A stretch of DNA of 64,000 nt from Cryphonectria parasitica EP155 (taxonomy: Eukaryota; Ascomycota; Sordariomycetes; Diaporthales; Cryphonectriaceae), in the NCBI RefSeq assembly GCF_011745365.1, contig NW_024468913.1, positions 2,232,001 to 2,296,000 on the forward strand, read 5' to 3'. Made by a program: the position numbers and the translations under genes. The notes beneath the pieces were generated by a model. The model saw nothing but the letters and a program-made list of their open reading frames with translations. It searched no databases and was not told the DNA's origin. This document shows, in pieces, positions 34,308-46,410 of the stretch. The first letter of the stretch is position 1. The number at the start of each line of letters is the position of its first letter.

Positions 34308-35174
34308 TGTGAGGGGAGTGGGTGTTTGGCGCTGTGTCGATGAGATTAGAGAGTAGGATATTTGATAATTGGTGTTCTGGCTGTGCAATGTTAGCTTGGG
34401 ATGTCATATTGTTTCATTTCGTAGGACAGAAGAAGCTCGTGTTCATATATACTCGACATGAGGACTCGACACCATCGTCTCTCTGTGCTAACTGAAGAGA
34501 AATAAATGAGATAATCAGCATATAATTATTGGCTAAGCCAGAAAAGAGACTGTATCAGTAAGTGACACATCAGATTGTAATCACACAAGCCCTTTACAAG
34601 CCCATTGCATATCCGACGATGCAGGCAGAATAATCAAGTTTTCCGCATTGGTGTCTTGCGGGCACTGCGCCCTTCAAGCCTTCAAGGTGAATGAGTAAGC
34701 ACAGGCGGAAAAGGGCAAAACGTGCAGCCCAACGCTAAAGTAAATAAAACATTGAGACTAATGCAAGGTCGACATTCTTTCAAGAGATGGCAAGCGCGCC
34801 CTGCGGGAACAAGCCCTGCGGCCCATCCGCCCCGCAGTGGAGTCCATTCCTGTTGACAAAACACACCTCACAAGTCACAAAATTCTATGACGTGAGTAGA
34901 AACATAGAAGATTTCCAGATTGTTCAGTCGAGATAATCAAGGTTAGTCAAGAAAAAAGATATCAAAATGAACACCACCCAGTCATCAGCCTGTCCTAGGT
35001 TTTCCCAGGGCGCAGACCGTGAACTTAAGACGCCGTGCCCAAGCCCCCCGTACCATTGATAATTAATACACAGGAGCTTTGCTGGACCTCCTTTCACCAT
35101 ATTCCAACACGCATAAAGTAAGATCAAATCATCGTGGGCAAATCTTTCCTCCTTCTCTGACAAAAGAAAAATAA
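34308..35174. other. Intergenic, nothing recognised
   Basis: This is the upstream region of the hydrolase and the 3' flank of the Pal1 gene. No domain-like frame was found. Confidence 0.45.
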
Positions 35175-35982
35175 TTACTTCCGCCTCAGGCTGCCCAGGC
35201 GCCTCTTCAGCCCCTCGGCCAAGTTGCTTCCACTTCTGGGCCGCGACGTGCTGCTGCTGCTGGCGATGACGGCGCTCGCGCTCGAGCTCCTCTGACGCAC
35301 CAGCGCGGGGTTTTTGCCGTCTCGCATCGGGCGCTGTGGCACCATCTCGTAGTCGCCGCGCCTCTCCCTGTCGCGGGTCGATCTCGACCGTCCAACATCG
35401 GCAGCCTCGAGCCTCTTGCGCTCGTTGTCAATAGTGAACCCGGGCTCGCCCTTGCCCTTGAGGTCGTTAGGGTTGTATTGCTGTGAGAGACAGTTAGCAT
35501 CATGATGTGTGCATCGTCGGTCTCGAAGATGCCAAAGAAAAGGGACAAGCACGTACCAGATCAGGCCAGCGCTTGTAGGCGCCGCCGCCAGGGTTCATCT
35601 CTCTCATGAGGTCCTCGCCCTCCTCATAATCCATCTTCTGGCCGTTCAAGGCTCTCTCGCCTGGTGGGACGATTCCGACGCCGTCGAGTGGGCGGCCCTT
35701 GAGGATAGCATCCAGCTGCAGCTCACGGGGAGTGGCTTCCCAAGCGGCCTTGTTGCCCTCCTTGGTGGCGGCAAGCGGGGAGAGCTTCCGGTTCCTGTTA
35801 AAGGACGGCCTTGTGGCGTCATAGGGCCCGCCGTGGTGGTAGTGGCCGCCGAAGGATGTGTCGTCCAACCTGTCGATGGTGTCTGGGATGAAAATCTTTT
35901 GCTTAGGGCGGCGCGGGTGGCCGACTGATTTGCTGCGGCGGACCGAGTTCTCGTAGGGTGGTGGAGCCGATAGGACAGACAT
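35175..35982 (-). CDS. PAL1: Pal1-family cell morphology protein
   Basis: Exons 35982-35557 and 35480-35175 give 243 aa. The Pal1 domain occupies most of the protein: RPSFNRNRKLSPLAATKEGN, KAAWEATPRELQLDAILKGR and PLDGVGIVPPGE are conserved family blocks. The basic, Ser/Arg-rich C-terminus (about 180-243) is probably disordered. In fission yeast Pal1 is a membrane-associated protein needed for cylindrical growth, and in budding yeast the relative works at endocytic sites. The role here is by homology. The 76-nt intron begins GTACGT. The upstream region is shared with divergent USB1 about 1.9 kb away. Confidence 0.88.
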
Positions 35983-37926
35983 GTTGTCTTTTTATTCAAA
36001 AAGAGATGTGAAATGTAGGTTGAGATATGTTGTAGCTGTCAGAGGATGAGCCTTCTGGTTTGATGATGCGTAAAGGTAGTCGAGCACCAAAAGGTCGCGA
36101 GGTGACACAAAAAGGCTCAGTCAGGCAAAACGAAATAAGTCTGTCGTATGATGTCGAAAGCGGTGATGCTTGAGTTTTTGTCACAGTAACTGAGTGTGTT
36201 TGACTCGTCACGTAAATCGAGAAGGTTGATTTGGTGTTGCTAATTTGTAAGACACTACCTGCAGAGCAGAAACGAGGTCGACGTTGTAAAGATAGCGAGA
36301 AAGAAAGGGAACAGCATCGTCACCTGGGCGGCAAACCGTCTGGAGGGGCGGGATATAAAGGTAATTTGTCTAGCACAATGGTGGTGGTGGCATCGACGGT
36401 GGTGGTATGGCGTAAGTGGTCCAAGTCCTGTCTGGCAGGTCTGGATGGGCCAATTCCGGTGACGCAACAAATCGTTTGTGCTGTGGGCATACCCAGGTAC
36501 CATGGTACTACGGTAGCATGGCACTATTCCATAACAAGGCGGTGCACGCTAGTAGTAGTACTATATGTGCCTCGCTCCTAACATCCGACTCAGCCGTGGT
36601 CTCCCGCGCTGCCAGGCCATACTACAAAGCCTCTTCCTAGCGCCCGACTCGAGCCTGAGCCATCCCTACAGATAGGAATCCCCTGGTTCCAACATTACGT
36701 CTTGGACACCACGTGCCTACGCGTCCTTCAGTGCGCCACAGAGAACGGCTGACAGGATAAGAGAGAAATACTTTGTAGATGGACGCGGGGTGGGCCTAGG
36801 AACCTTTGAGAAATGATGTTCTACGTCGTCAAGGAACGCAGGCGAGATACGAAACCGGAAAGAGGAAGCATGCTATCCCTGTTCGTTCACTGAGGCTGTA
36901 CAGAACCTCGACTCGACAAAGGATGAACGCAGAATTCTTCTGTAGTGCTATGGTATCATGAGGACAACTAAAAAAAATACACACTAGCACTCTGTCCCGT
37001 GTCCACCGCATTCTCTCCAGTCTTCTGGTCCGACTCATTCTCCATGGCGGTGGACCAGCACAAAAACCACCTCCTGGAGCACCGAATGCTAGAGATAAAT
37101 GCCTATCTGACCTTGACGAGGCTGAATCCACTCGGGCATCAACATATGCTGTGTACACCTCAGAACTGTACAATATTGAAGATCTTGGTGGGACCAATGA
37201 CGGAGAGCCCCAGAACCAATTTCCAAAAAATTTGAAAGGTATCGTCGGACACTCGCAGAAAGCGTACTAAGCCAGCCCGCTTCCTGCCGTTGAACCCGTC
37301 GGGATGGCTGGGCCTGGGCCTAGGCCTATATCTGTGCCTTGTCTCTTTGGTGTCTTGTCAGACTCAGTAGGAAAGGCCCGACGTCATTCCGCCAGGAACT
37401 GACCCGGGCCTGTGGGATCAGCAACCCCAACACCTTCTTCAGGGTCCAGTGATCTGCACTGCGTATTACTAGGCTAGGACGTCATTAGGTAGTAGACAAT
37501 TCCGTGTCTTTATTATTACCATGAAGTGTGTGCAGAGTGTTATTATCGCCTTGTGCGCGCAAAAACCTGAACACGTTGAACTCTTTAGACTGGACAGGAA
37601 CGAGATGGGCCAGACCCTAGTATCGTGGCGGTACTGTGGTACGTACTAGGCACTACTTCGCCCTATGCAGCTCCAGGTCCTCCTTACCAGACCAGGCCAC
37701 GAGGGCCCATAGTACAACGTTCACAGCCCCCTGTTCGCCAAGTGCTCCAGAGCTCTATGAGGAACCCTACCTTACTTTCATCCCAACCTCTTGGAATCAT
37801 TTCCATGACAGGACCTTGGGATCAGCCCGCCAGTCCTCCTGCATGCGACTACGGGATACTAGATTCCTCGTCGCTTGCATCAACGGTTCGGATATGCAGC
37901 CACAGATGGGATGAACTGTGGACAAG
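35983..37926. other. Long divergent upstream region of PAL1 and USB1
   Basis: No gene was recognised in 1.9 kb. It contains clusters of GTAC-centred near-palindromes (for example GGTACCATGGTACTACGG at 36496-36513 and GGTACTGTGGTACGTAC at 37629-37645) and GTGGTG-rich stretches (36379-36410). Confidence 0.45.
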
Positions 37927-39162
37927 ATGGGCCTGGTCGATTGCTATGCATCGTCTTCCTCCTCCTCCTGCAGCAGCAATGACTCGGAACCCACAAACCA
38001 CGACGATGTGCATCATCGCCCACCTACAAAGAAGAGGAAGACTTCACCAGGCCCAACGACGCCCAGCAACACCATCGCCAGCATAACAGCAGCAACAACA
38101 ACAACGAAAGACACAAATCCATCACGAACAAGAGCAGGTGTTAAGCACTCGATCACCAAAGATGAGAACACCACCTCCCTCTCCCTGTCCTCCTCATCCT
38201 CATCCCCTCTCCCTCCCCTCCCACCATCCTTCCACAACCTTTACGCCACCACTGTCCGCCCCGCCGCTGCCGACCTCCCAAGCCTCCACCAAGGCCGCAA
38301 GCGCGTAATCCCACACGTCCCCGGCAACTGGCCCTCTCACCTCTACGCCGAGTGGCACCCCGATCCAATCCACCACGCTGCCCTCACCTCCCTGCTAGAC
38401 GCCCTGACCACCACCACCACCAACAACAACAACGCCGGCCTGGAGCTCACCACCTTCCTCACCTCGGACCTCGGCGCCCCGCTGCCCCTGCACGTAAGCC
38501 TCTCTCGACCCTTTGTCTTGCGCACGAGCGAGAGGGAGCCATTTCTGGCTACTCTGGAGCGCGACATAGCGGCGAGCGGGGTACGGGCCTTTGTGCTTGT
38601 TCCCGATGGCCTGGCGTGGTTCCGCAGCGCGGAGGGCGGACGGAGCTTCCTTGTCTTGAGAGTCCGTTCGGCAACGACATCGGCTGAGACGGGACAGCGG
38701 CGTGGTGGTCGTGGTGGCGGCGACAGCGAGAGGAGAACGAAGAAGAATTACCAGCTGTCGACGCTGCTGGGCAAGTGTAATGACCTGGTCGCGGCGTACG
38801 GGCAGCCAAGGTTATATGCCCGGTCCGGGAACGATGATGACGACGGCACCACGGCAGCGTCAAGGGAGGGAGGCGGTGTGCAGGCTGTAGGTGGTGGTGA
38901 AGAAGATGATGCGGCGGGCTCGGTAGATGATGCCTTCCACGTCTCCATCGCGTGGTCCTTCGCCGTGCCTACGGCCGATATCCGTGAGCAGACAGCCGCC
39001 GTGTTTGCGCGGAAGGAGTTCCAAGAGGGGATCATGAGGGCCATCAGGATACCCGTCAACGGCGTCAAGGTCAAGATCGGGAACGTGGTCACAGACATCG
39101 CGCTGCCGGCAGCAACAGAGAGGAAGAGCAGCACCAGCGGAAAGGGATTGTTTGGGATATGA
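37927..39162 (+). CDS. USB1: U6 snRNA 3' phosphodiesterase Usb1
   Basis: This is a single exon of 411 aa. The ATG at 37927 (MGLVDCYASSSSS) is the first in frame and gives the family's usual MxLVDYxSS start. The enzyme trims and caps the 3' end of U6 snRNA in the nucleus. Two HxS catalytic tetrapeptides of the 2H phosphoesterase fold are clear: LPLHVSLSRPFVL and DAFHVSIAWSF. Between them lies the substrate loop (FVLVPDGLAWF), extended here by a low-complexity acidic/Gly insert. The N-terminal 110 residues are Ser/Thr/Pro-rich with a basic KKRKTSPG cluster that may be a nuclear signal. The protein is longer than yeast Usb1, as is usual in filamentous fungi. Confidence 0.9.
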   Translation: MGLVDCYASSSSSSCSSNDSEPTNHDDVHHRPPTKKRKTSPGPTTPSNTIASITAATTTTKDTNPSRTRAGVKHSITKDENTTSLSLSSSSSSPLPPLPPSFHNLYATTVRPAAADLPSLHQGRKRVIPHVPGNWPSHLYAEWHPDPIHHAALTSLLDALTTTTTNNNNAGLELTTFLTSDLGAPLPLHVSLSRPFVLRTSEREPFLATLERDIAASGVRAFVLVPDGLAWFRSAEGGRSFLVLRVRSATTSAETGQRRGGRGGGDSERRTKKNYQLSTLLGKCNDLVAAYGQPRLYARSGNDDDDGTTAASREGGGVQAVGGGEEDDAAGSVDDAFHVSIAWSFAVPTADIREQTAAVFARKEFQEGIMRAIRIPVNGVKVKIGNVVTDIALPAATERKSSTSGKGLFGI

Positions 39163-39401
39163 GGTGAACTAGGCCAGCTTCGTCCTCGAGATCAGAATCG
39201 GACCACGCTCTCCGTTAGAATATGTGCCCTTACTGGTATTCGCCATGTCCCCATTTATGACAAATGTACTCTCAACTTCTGGTTTTCTATGTTATGCCTG
39301 TATTGCTGAGGGGCCAGACCAAACTCCACAAAACCTGGCCGCGATCCAGTATGCCTTGAGCCATGAACGCCAAAACGATGCAGAAGAACAAAATCACTAG
39401 A

Positions 39402-41356
39402 CTACAGCTCATCGCGAGGATTCCGCCACACGAGTTTCCACTCTCTCGGTTTGACGGGGAGACCAATGTAGCCCTTCCACAGACGGCTGATTTCCTGCGA
39501 GACGATCGTATATCTGTATTGTTTTTGGAGTGTCAGCGTTCTGTCTCAAGACGGCAGAAGGTCGGGTTCTCGAGAGGTGGTGGAATACTCACATCAGTCC
39601 GGGCATTTCAATCCAGCTCCTCCACACCGCCTTGAAGGCTACTATGACATTGTGCAATTCCTCATCCCATATCTCCTTGAGGCTGGGCTCCGGCCTGCTC
39701 GAGGGCTTCTCGTCCGGGATGACATGATGTGGCTTGCGCGCTCGATCTGACAGCTTGTTGATGGACTCGCCCTTCTTCAGAAGCTGCTCCTCCTGTCTCT
39801 CCTTCTCGGCCGCCATCTCCCTGAACCGCTGGATATTGTCCAGCGACGTGCTCAGCCGCGCGTACGTGTTGAACAGCGCGACCAGCTCCGTCCGCTTCAG
39901 GACGGGGATCTCGTTGCTGTCGTTATCAAACTCGAACAGCACCTTCAGCGCCGTGCCGTAGCCCGCCGTCTGCAGCTTGCCCCACAGCCGGCACTTGTCG
40001 CACCCCACGCAGTCCATGAGCCGGCTGACGTTGCGGAAACGGTTCTTGAAGTCCTCCTTCAGCGAAGGGCCCTCGCCGTTCTTGAACATCGGGCCCTCGT
40101 CAAAGATCTGCGGTACGCTGGCCGCGTTCTGTGTGACGGCCAGCACCTTGGCCTTGGTCGCAGCGTCCTGGTCCTGGTCACCCGTGCAGAATGTGTAGTC
40201 CTGCAGGTGTGGGCCAAGCTTGGCGATGGCGCGGGTCAGCAGGGCATAGTTGAAGTACAGGTTGCTGATGCGCTCCGGGTGCGTGTGCAGCCTGTGCATG
40301 TAACAGGGCAGGTTTGGCTGCCACTGGCCGGTCGTCTGGTTCATCCAGTCGTAGCACAGGTGCGTGCTGATGCTGGTGTGCATGCCAGAAACCACCCTGT
40401 AGAACACACGCTTCTCGATACACTCGTCCTCGGCCTCGAGGCCTGTGTGAGCCACAAAGGGCGTGTTGGGGCTCTGTTCGCGCGACTGCTCCAACATCTG
40501 CTGGCGACCGGCGGCCTCGATGACCTGCTTGAAGTCGAGAGCCGCGGCGCCCTGGTCCGGTGGGGTCTGGCCTAGCGCAGCATAGTGTGGGAATGAGCTC
40601 TTCTGGAAGCAGTTCTCCCGGTAGATGGCGTTCCAGACCTGCTGCGCGCCCTCGCCCGCGTATCCGGTGAACCGCTCGGGGTTCTGGAGCAGAGAGACGT
40701 AGTCGCCTTTTGCGGTGGAAGACTCGTCGTCAGGCACGCAGTAGTCCCGGTCGTCGCACTCGTCGTCATACTCGAAGACGCAGCTCTCGCCCACGTCCTC
40801 GCCCAGCTTTCCTTGTAACGGCCGCTCAGGCCGCTTCTTCTGTACGTCTCGTCCCGGGTGTTTCACCGTAGGACCCTCCAGTTTGCCCAGCTCGCTCGCC
40901 CGCCAAACCTCGGGGATGTCTTCCTCGTTATCTAGCGTCTGCACGGCACAGGCGATGTTGCCGCACATGCCATTCTCGTCGTTCCAGAAGGGACATCTCT
41001 TGTTGAAGAGGTTGAGCCTGTAGTGGGAGAAGAAGTCGGTCGACAGCGTCAGGTCCTCAACGGCGGGTTTGACCTTGCGGTTCAGGTCCTCGAGGGTGGA
41101 ATAGGAGGCGCAGGCGTCGGATACTATGGCCTTTGGAGAAATCTGGTAGTAGTTTTGCGAAGTGTTAGAGATGACAAGTCGGTAAGAGAGAGACGGCGAG
41201 GCCGCTGTGAACAGCCAGCAGGCCTGCAGGAGAAGAAACGAGAGAATAGAAGCATACTGCGCAAGAGTCATCCTGGCCATCTTGGTTCTGGCACCGGGCT
41301 TGCGGTGACCAGAGAGCAAAGAGGGACAGGTAGAAGAGGTTGGCCGCGGACTTCAT
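39402..41356 (-). CDS. ERO1: Endoplasmic reticulum oxidoreductin 1
   Basis: I place three exons at 41356-41258, 41142-39593 and 39513-39402, giving 586 aa. Ero1 is the FAD enzyme that oxidises protein disulphide isomerase in the ER lumen. Exon 1 encodes a signal peptide (MKSAANLFYLSLFALW). Joining it through the GTATGC donor and a CTAAC branch point gives SCAISPKAIVSDACASY, the conserved start of the domain. Also visible are CPFWNDENGMCGNIAC (shuttle Cys pair region), the FAD-binding SISTHLCYDW and the active-site CVGCDKCRLWGK. The last exon restores EISRLWKGYIGLP and ends NPRDEL, an ER-retrieval-like tail. A longer in-frame ATG reading (41319 or 41280) would run through what I take as intron 1. 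Confidence 0.9.
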
Positions 41357-42302
41357 GATGTGCGGATTATTGTACACGTGCCGCCAGGTCAAGAGACAAA
41401 GTTGGCTCTGTGCAGCTGGCTCTGACAAATGTTTCGAGTATCGTTCCCTAGGAGGCTCTTCTGAAACCCTACTCGGGTCTCATGTCTGGCGGCCAACAGA
41501 CCGTGAGTTAAAAACGGGGGGGTTGCTCCGAACGACGCAGGAAGAAGAAAAAAGTCGTTTTCCTTGGGGAAATTGAAAGCCCGAGAGTACAGTACTTCCT
41601 TGTGTCTAAGAGGAGGCAAATGTCCAAAGGCGAAGAAAAAGTAGTTGGAGGCTAAGTCCCGAAAGTTGCGTCGCTTGTCTCACAAATGCGTAGTTGAATA
41701 AAGTGGATAAGCTGATAAAGAGAGCGTGGTCTTTTTTAACCGCCGGTACAAAGATTGGCAGTGGTGGTGGGTGAAAATGTTCTCGTCAATGCAAGGAAAA
41801 AGACGGAGAGTGAGAGACGGCGTAGAAGATTTCTCTTTTCCTTTCTTGTTTTCGTCTTCTTCCATAAATCATTCGTCAATGGGGCGAGAAAAGGCCAAAG
41901 TGTAGGCCTCGAAAGGAAGTGCCAGGTGTCCTGATGAAGATGGAAGAAAGTCGAATGATTGTCATCAAGTAAAAGGCACCCTGACGGGCGACGCCGAAGT
42001 GCCTTGGCGCCGCCTGGAACGATCGACATCCTAGGTACAGTGGTACGTACTTACCCCCCATGGTAGGTGCAGATGTCATGTCCCCGGCACTAGTAGCATT
42101 ACCATAGCCACAGTACGCAGTACCGTACCATAGTAGCACGGCAAGTGCTTCAGTACCCTACCACACCCACTACCTATTTCACTTAGTAAGTTCTGCAGCG
42201 CTTTGGTGCATGTTCGCCAATACCTCGATTCTGAATCTATTAAGGTTAAGTAGGGCTCCTGCTGTGGACTACAATACATTGCCCTCTTGTTATTTCCGCC
42301 CT
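41357..42302. other. ERO1 upstream region
   Basis: This lies between the ERO1 start and the 3' end of the NLR gene. No gene was seen. It contains a CACGTG E-box-like hexamer at about 41376-41381, some 20 bp upstream of the ERO1 start codon, and GTAC-rich palindromic pieces at 42034-42160. Confidence 0.45.
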
Positions 42303-45300
42303 TTACGGTTCTCGCTTCTCTTCGACTTCCTTATCTGCTAATTTCACGAGAGCCCATAGCTCTGGCGGATATACTTTTTGAAGCGCAAACCACGCTTCCT
42401 CAGAGGCTGCCTGACGTCGGAATTCCCGCTCCTCAAGAGTCCCAGCAAAGACGAACTCGCGCTCTTCGTCTTGTGAGTACTCGACAATGGGGCTGTTGTA
42501 CATGGTCTTCCAGTCGTAGATGTCAAAATATAGGGACGTCGACGTGCGCTTCCGCATCTCATCTGACAGGAACTTCCCGACGGTAGGACACTTGCAGATG
42601 AAGGCTATATCGATGGGCATCTTCCCATGATTGTCCTTGCGTGCGATGTCGACCCCAGGCAGCCCTGCCAGGAACTCGACAATCTCCACACAGTCGATCG
42701 TCGCCGCCCAGTGTACGAGGTTACGGCCCTCGAAGTCTTTCTGGTTCGGATCCGCCCGCCGGCTCCTCAGCAAGGTCATCAGGGTGTCCTTGAACCCGGC
42801 GTCGGCGGCAGCTTGCGGTGCAGTCCTGCCCAGGCGATCCTGCAGCTTCATGCTCGCCCCGTGCCTCACCAACACCTCGCAGCTGGCTGTGTTTCCCAGC
42901 GTAGCGGCGATGTGCAGCGCGCTTTCTCCATGGTGATCAATGTGGTTGACGTTGGCATCTCCTCGTCGGAGACAGCGCTCGAGAAGGTCGGTCCAGTTAT
43001 TGGCCGCCAGGTGGTGTAGGACTCCCTTGCCAGAGTGGTCCACCTGGAACTTGATATTCTGGTATTGGGAAGTCTCCAATAGCTTGCGGCACAGTTCCAT
43101 GTCGCCATGTTTGGCCGCCAACACCAATGGACCCAAGTTTTCTCTGTCAGGTACCGGCATGGCATCAGACCGCTCGATGAGAGCATAGGCGACTTGTTTA
43201 TGGTCCCAGTACGCCGCCAGGGCTAGGGGAGTCCGGCCTTGCACGTCAGTCAGATCCAGACGGGTGCCTGGTATCCGCAGAAGGGTTCTGACTGTGTCCA
43301 GCATCTGGTATGTGACAGCCAGATGGAGTGCCGTGGACCCGCTCTTGTCCTGCGCATTGATCTCTATTGTGCCCCCCTCGACTAATTCCGGAATCATGTC
43401 CGACGGAGCATGCGATACAAGATGGTGTATCGTAGCTCGGCCTCGCTCGTCCGGTGCGTTCGGGTCGAACAGCTTGTTGCGCAACAAAGCATGGTAGACA
43501 TCCCAGTTACCCTCGAGGATGACTGAAGCAATGTTGGAACGAGGTGCTTCACGAGGCAGATTCGGATCCGCTCCCAGAGCCAACAGGAGCAGCACTGTCC
43601 TCTTCACATCGCCGTTACCGCGAAATTGTGGAGCGTCTTGATACAGGATCCGGCAGCAAGAATGGAGTGCACCGCCTTGGCGATCGCTTCTCAGCCACGT
43701 TTCGTTGATGTCGTACCCGTGTTGGACGAACTCCCGCAGTAGCGTCTCTCGGTGTGGCATAGCAACCTCTGATATGACAACCTGCAGAGGCGTCTCCCAA
43801 AAAGCCCACCGCTTCGAGAACTCGGGCAGGGTGTAGAGGCTTCCCGGCCCGCCAGCGTCTGCATATACAAGCCACAGATAATCTGTGTATGGAAGCGATA
43901 GAATATGACGCTTGTGAAAATCACCAGCGTATGATAGGAAAGGGTATCGGCTTGTCAAGTCTATGCGCTCGTGTTAGCCATACTTCTGTCGTCTAGATGC
44001 AAAACTTCTGCCTGCTATGTTCAATTTGAAACTTGCCTTCACGAGATGCTCCGTCAAAGGCATCATGCAGCATATCCTGCAGCTTGAGATATTTCAAGCA
44101 GGCACGAGTGATCATCCGTCCAGCTCTGGTCATATGGCTGGCTTTTTCCTTTGCCCACGACTCCAGAAGGTACTCTTTGAACGACAGATGGACAAATGTC
44201 ACTGTATCGTCATCAAGTCGAGCTATCAGTTCAGGAATGTGTTTCTCTATGAGATCGCTCACGCTCCGGTCGATAGGAATGTCATCAGCGTTGCGAATCG
44301 GCGTGTCGGTCTGGGAAAACCCCAGAATTATTCCGATCTCAACAGTACTGAGCGGACGGGCTGCAGCTGCGAGGATAGCCAGTATGTCTCTGACTTGATC
44401 ACGCACTGACGAGTCGATCTGGTAAATTATATCGTAAAAGTCAGACACCTTGTGTGGCGCAGAGCCGAACTTTCTCAACTTCCTCGTGATGGTGTCTTCA
44501 TCCCATTCTGGAGAATTCCTGAAGTCTCCCCAAACCATGGCGGCGATCAGGAACGAGCCATCTGCTCTTTCACATAGCTCGTTGACAATCTCTATGCGCT
44601 TTTTCGAACTGGTCACTGTCGCAAATTCGGGTCTGTCTGCAGCAAATTGTTCAAGAGAGCCCTGCAGGAACCTCTTGATTCCTGGTCGCGTGTCAGACTT
44701 CACTATCCGTAGCTCGACGAGCCATGGAAAAGATCGGGGTTTGGGTCGGCTAGACACCAAAATCCGAACTCGGTGGGCTGGCGTAACGGTGTTGATGTAG
44801 CGGAGGGTATAATTCAGCATCTCGAGTATGTTGTTAGCTGTCGAGTCACCAAGCTCCTCGATCGCATCTATGATGATGAAGGTGTACTTCATTGTGTCCA
44901 TGGCCAGAACTTCGCGCATTGCCTTCCATAATAGATCGGCTGCCAAGCTTATCTTCAGGCCCTGCAACGAGCGCTGCTCGAGGACGTTCTTGACGATTGC
45001 TTGTGATGCAGGATTTTTCTGGATGATTTGATGTAGAATTGATCGCGCCACGGCGTCTCGCGGATACGATGCCTCATCCCAGGAGGAACAGAAGAAGGTG
45101 ACGACAAGATAGTCTTGAGTGATCTCGAGACTGTTGCCACCAGACAGAACGGTTTCTGCCACGTGTCGAGTGAGAACACTCTTACCAGATCCAGCTGGTG
45201 CAGTCAGAAGAAGCATTGATGATCTCGGTGACCTCGACCATGATTGGTACTTGGAATGCTCAAAGATCCAATTGCAAGTCTGGGGGTGGGGGCGTTGTGG

Positions 45301-46410
45301 ACGAAGTGCTGCCACTTTATAATCGACGCAGAATAATTTGTCAAGAAGGGCCTGGCCACCCGAGGCAGGACCAAGTCGTGATGCTGTCTCTCAGTCAGTA
45401 TGAAATCTTGTACTAGTGATCAGGTACTGTCGGCTGACCTTCTATTAATTGTTGAATGGTGGCCCACACCGGCTTGTATCTTTGCGTATGACGAGGCGAG
45501 ACCTTGGCGATATCCCTGTGATCAGCATTGATGGGAATACTCCGCTCGTTTGGGAGCCCGAGAATGGCTGAAGGAGGATCGACAATCTGTATTATATGAA
45601 CCAAAAGTGTGAGCATTGAATCTGCCACACGCGACCCAAGTCCCGCATCTTGTCTGTAATGGACTCACCAATGAAAATCCTGTGAGCGGTTTCTGTTCAT
45701 AGAAAGAGACGATATTAATCTTTTTCAAAAGTTCCTTTGCGTCCCTGGAGATTTCTTCGAGTTCTTGAGATGATATCTCTAGTGTCTTGAGAAGCGACTT
45801 TCTTACACCCAAGCCCAAAGTCACGGCGTTGATGATGTTGGCCAGATGCTTAGCTTGTGTAGCACTTCTGGAACCCCGGTGGGGAGTACCCATGAAGACG
45901 ACTCCAGAGATACTGTCCAAGATCCCCGGGTAGTCCTTGGCTTCTAGCGACGAAAGGACAATGGCCTGTTTGAAAACAATTCCCCCGAGGCTGTGGCAGA
46001 CGAAAAATAAGGGTCTGGAGGTCTCGAGCGCATCACGACGTTCGATGCACAGGCGTGTCAAGAGGTCCTTTGCGAAATCATTGATGCCCATCAAAGAGTT
46101 GCTGAACACATAGGAGGAATCATAGCCATAGGTCATGACGCGAGCCTCGGGGATGTAGGACGGAAGGGAATCTCTAAGCCACAGGTGATGATGTTCGCTC
46201 TTATGGTCCGTCCATGTGTCGAACGCGGATCCACCCAGCCCGTGTATCGCAACAATGCTGTTAAGTACCTGGTCAACTCAGAGCCTTTGTGAACGCTCGA
46301 GGTCAGCCAACTCACTCGACGCTGCAGCTATCAGGGCGATAACGCTTTGGATGCAGCCGAAACAACCCATGCTTCTCGCCATTCTTGGGCGAGTTCTCAT
46401 ACTGACTCAT
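42303..46410 (-). CDS. NLR protein: SesB-type lipase-like, NACHT, ankyrin repeats
   Basis: Five exons (46410-46316, 46257-45669, 45586-45439, 45389-44037 and 43960-42303) join in phase to 1280 aa. Residues about 30-230 are a SesB-like alpha/beta hydrolase: VDIVAIHGLGGSAFDTW, the nucleophile motif FVCHSLGG (Ser about 121) and GVVFMGTPHRGS. After a linker (PINADHRDIAKVSPRH) comes the NACHT ATPase with Walker A LTAPAGSGKS (about 341-348) and Walker B YTFIIIDAIEE, then its helical C-terminal part. From about residue 830, eight or so ankyrin repeats follow (for example INAQDKSGSTALHLAV, VNHIDHHGESALHIAA). Fungal NLRs of this type are thought to act in non-self recognition. The intron 44036-43961 uses a GC donor (GCAAGT). 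No break was found. Confidence 0.82.

Noticed and set aside
41165..41319. ERO1 start at 41319 or 41280 with a hydrophobic leader
   Set aside because: That stretch lies between a GTATGC donor and a CTAAC...CCAG acceptor; splicing from ATG 41356 gives the conserved SCAISPKAIVSDAC sequence instead.
46258..46370. Start of the SesB-type NLR at ATG 46370 with an in-frame TGA
   Set aside because: An ATG at 46410 with a 58-nt intron (46258-46315) gives an uninterrupted, family-like N-terminus.
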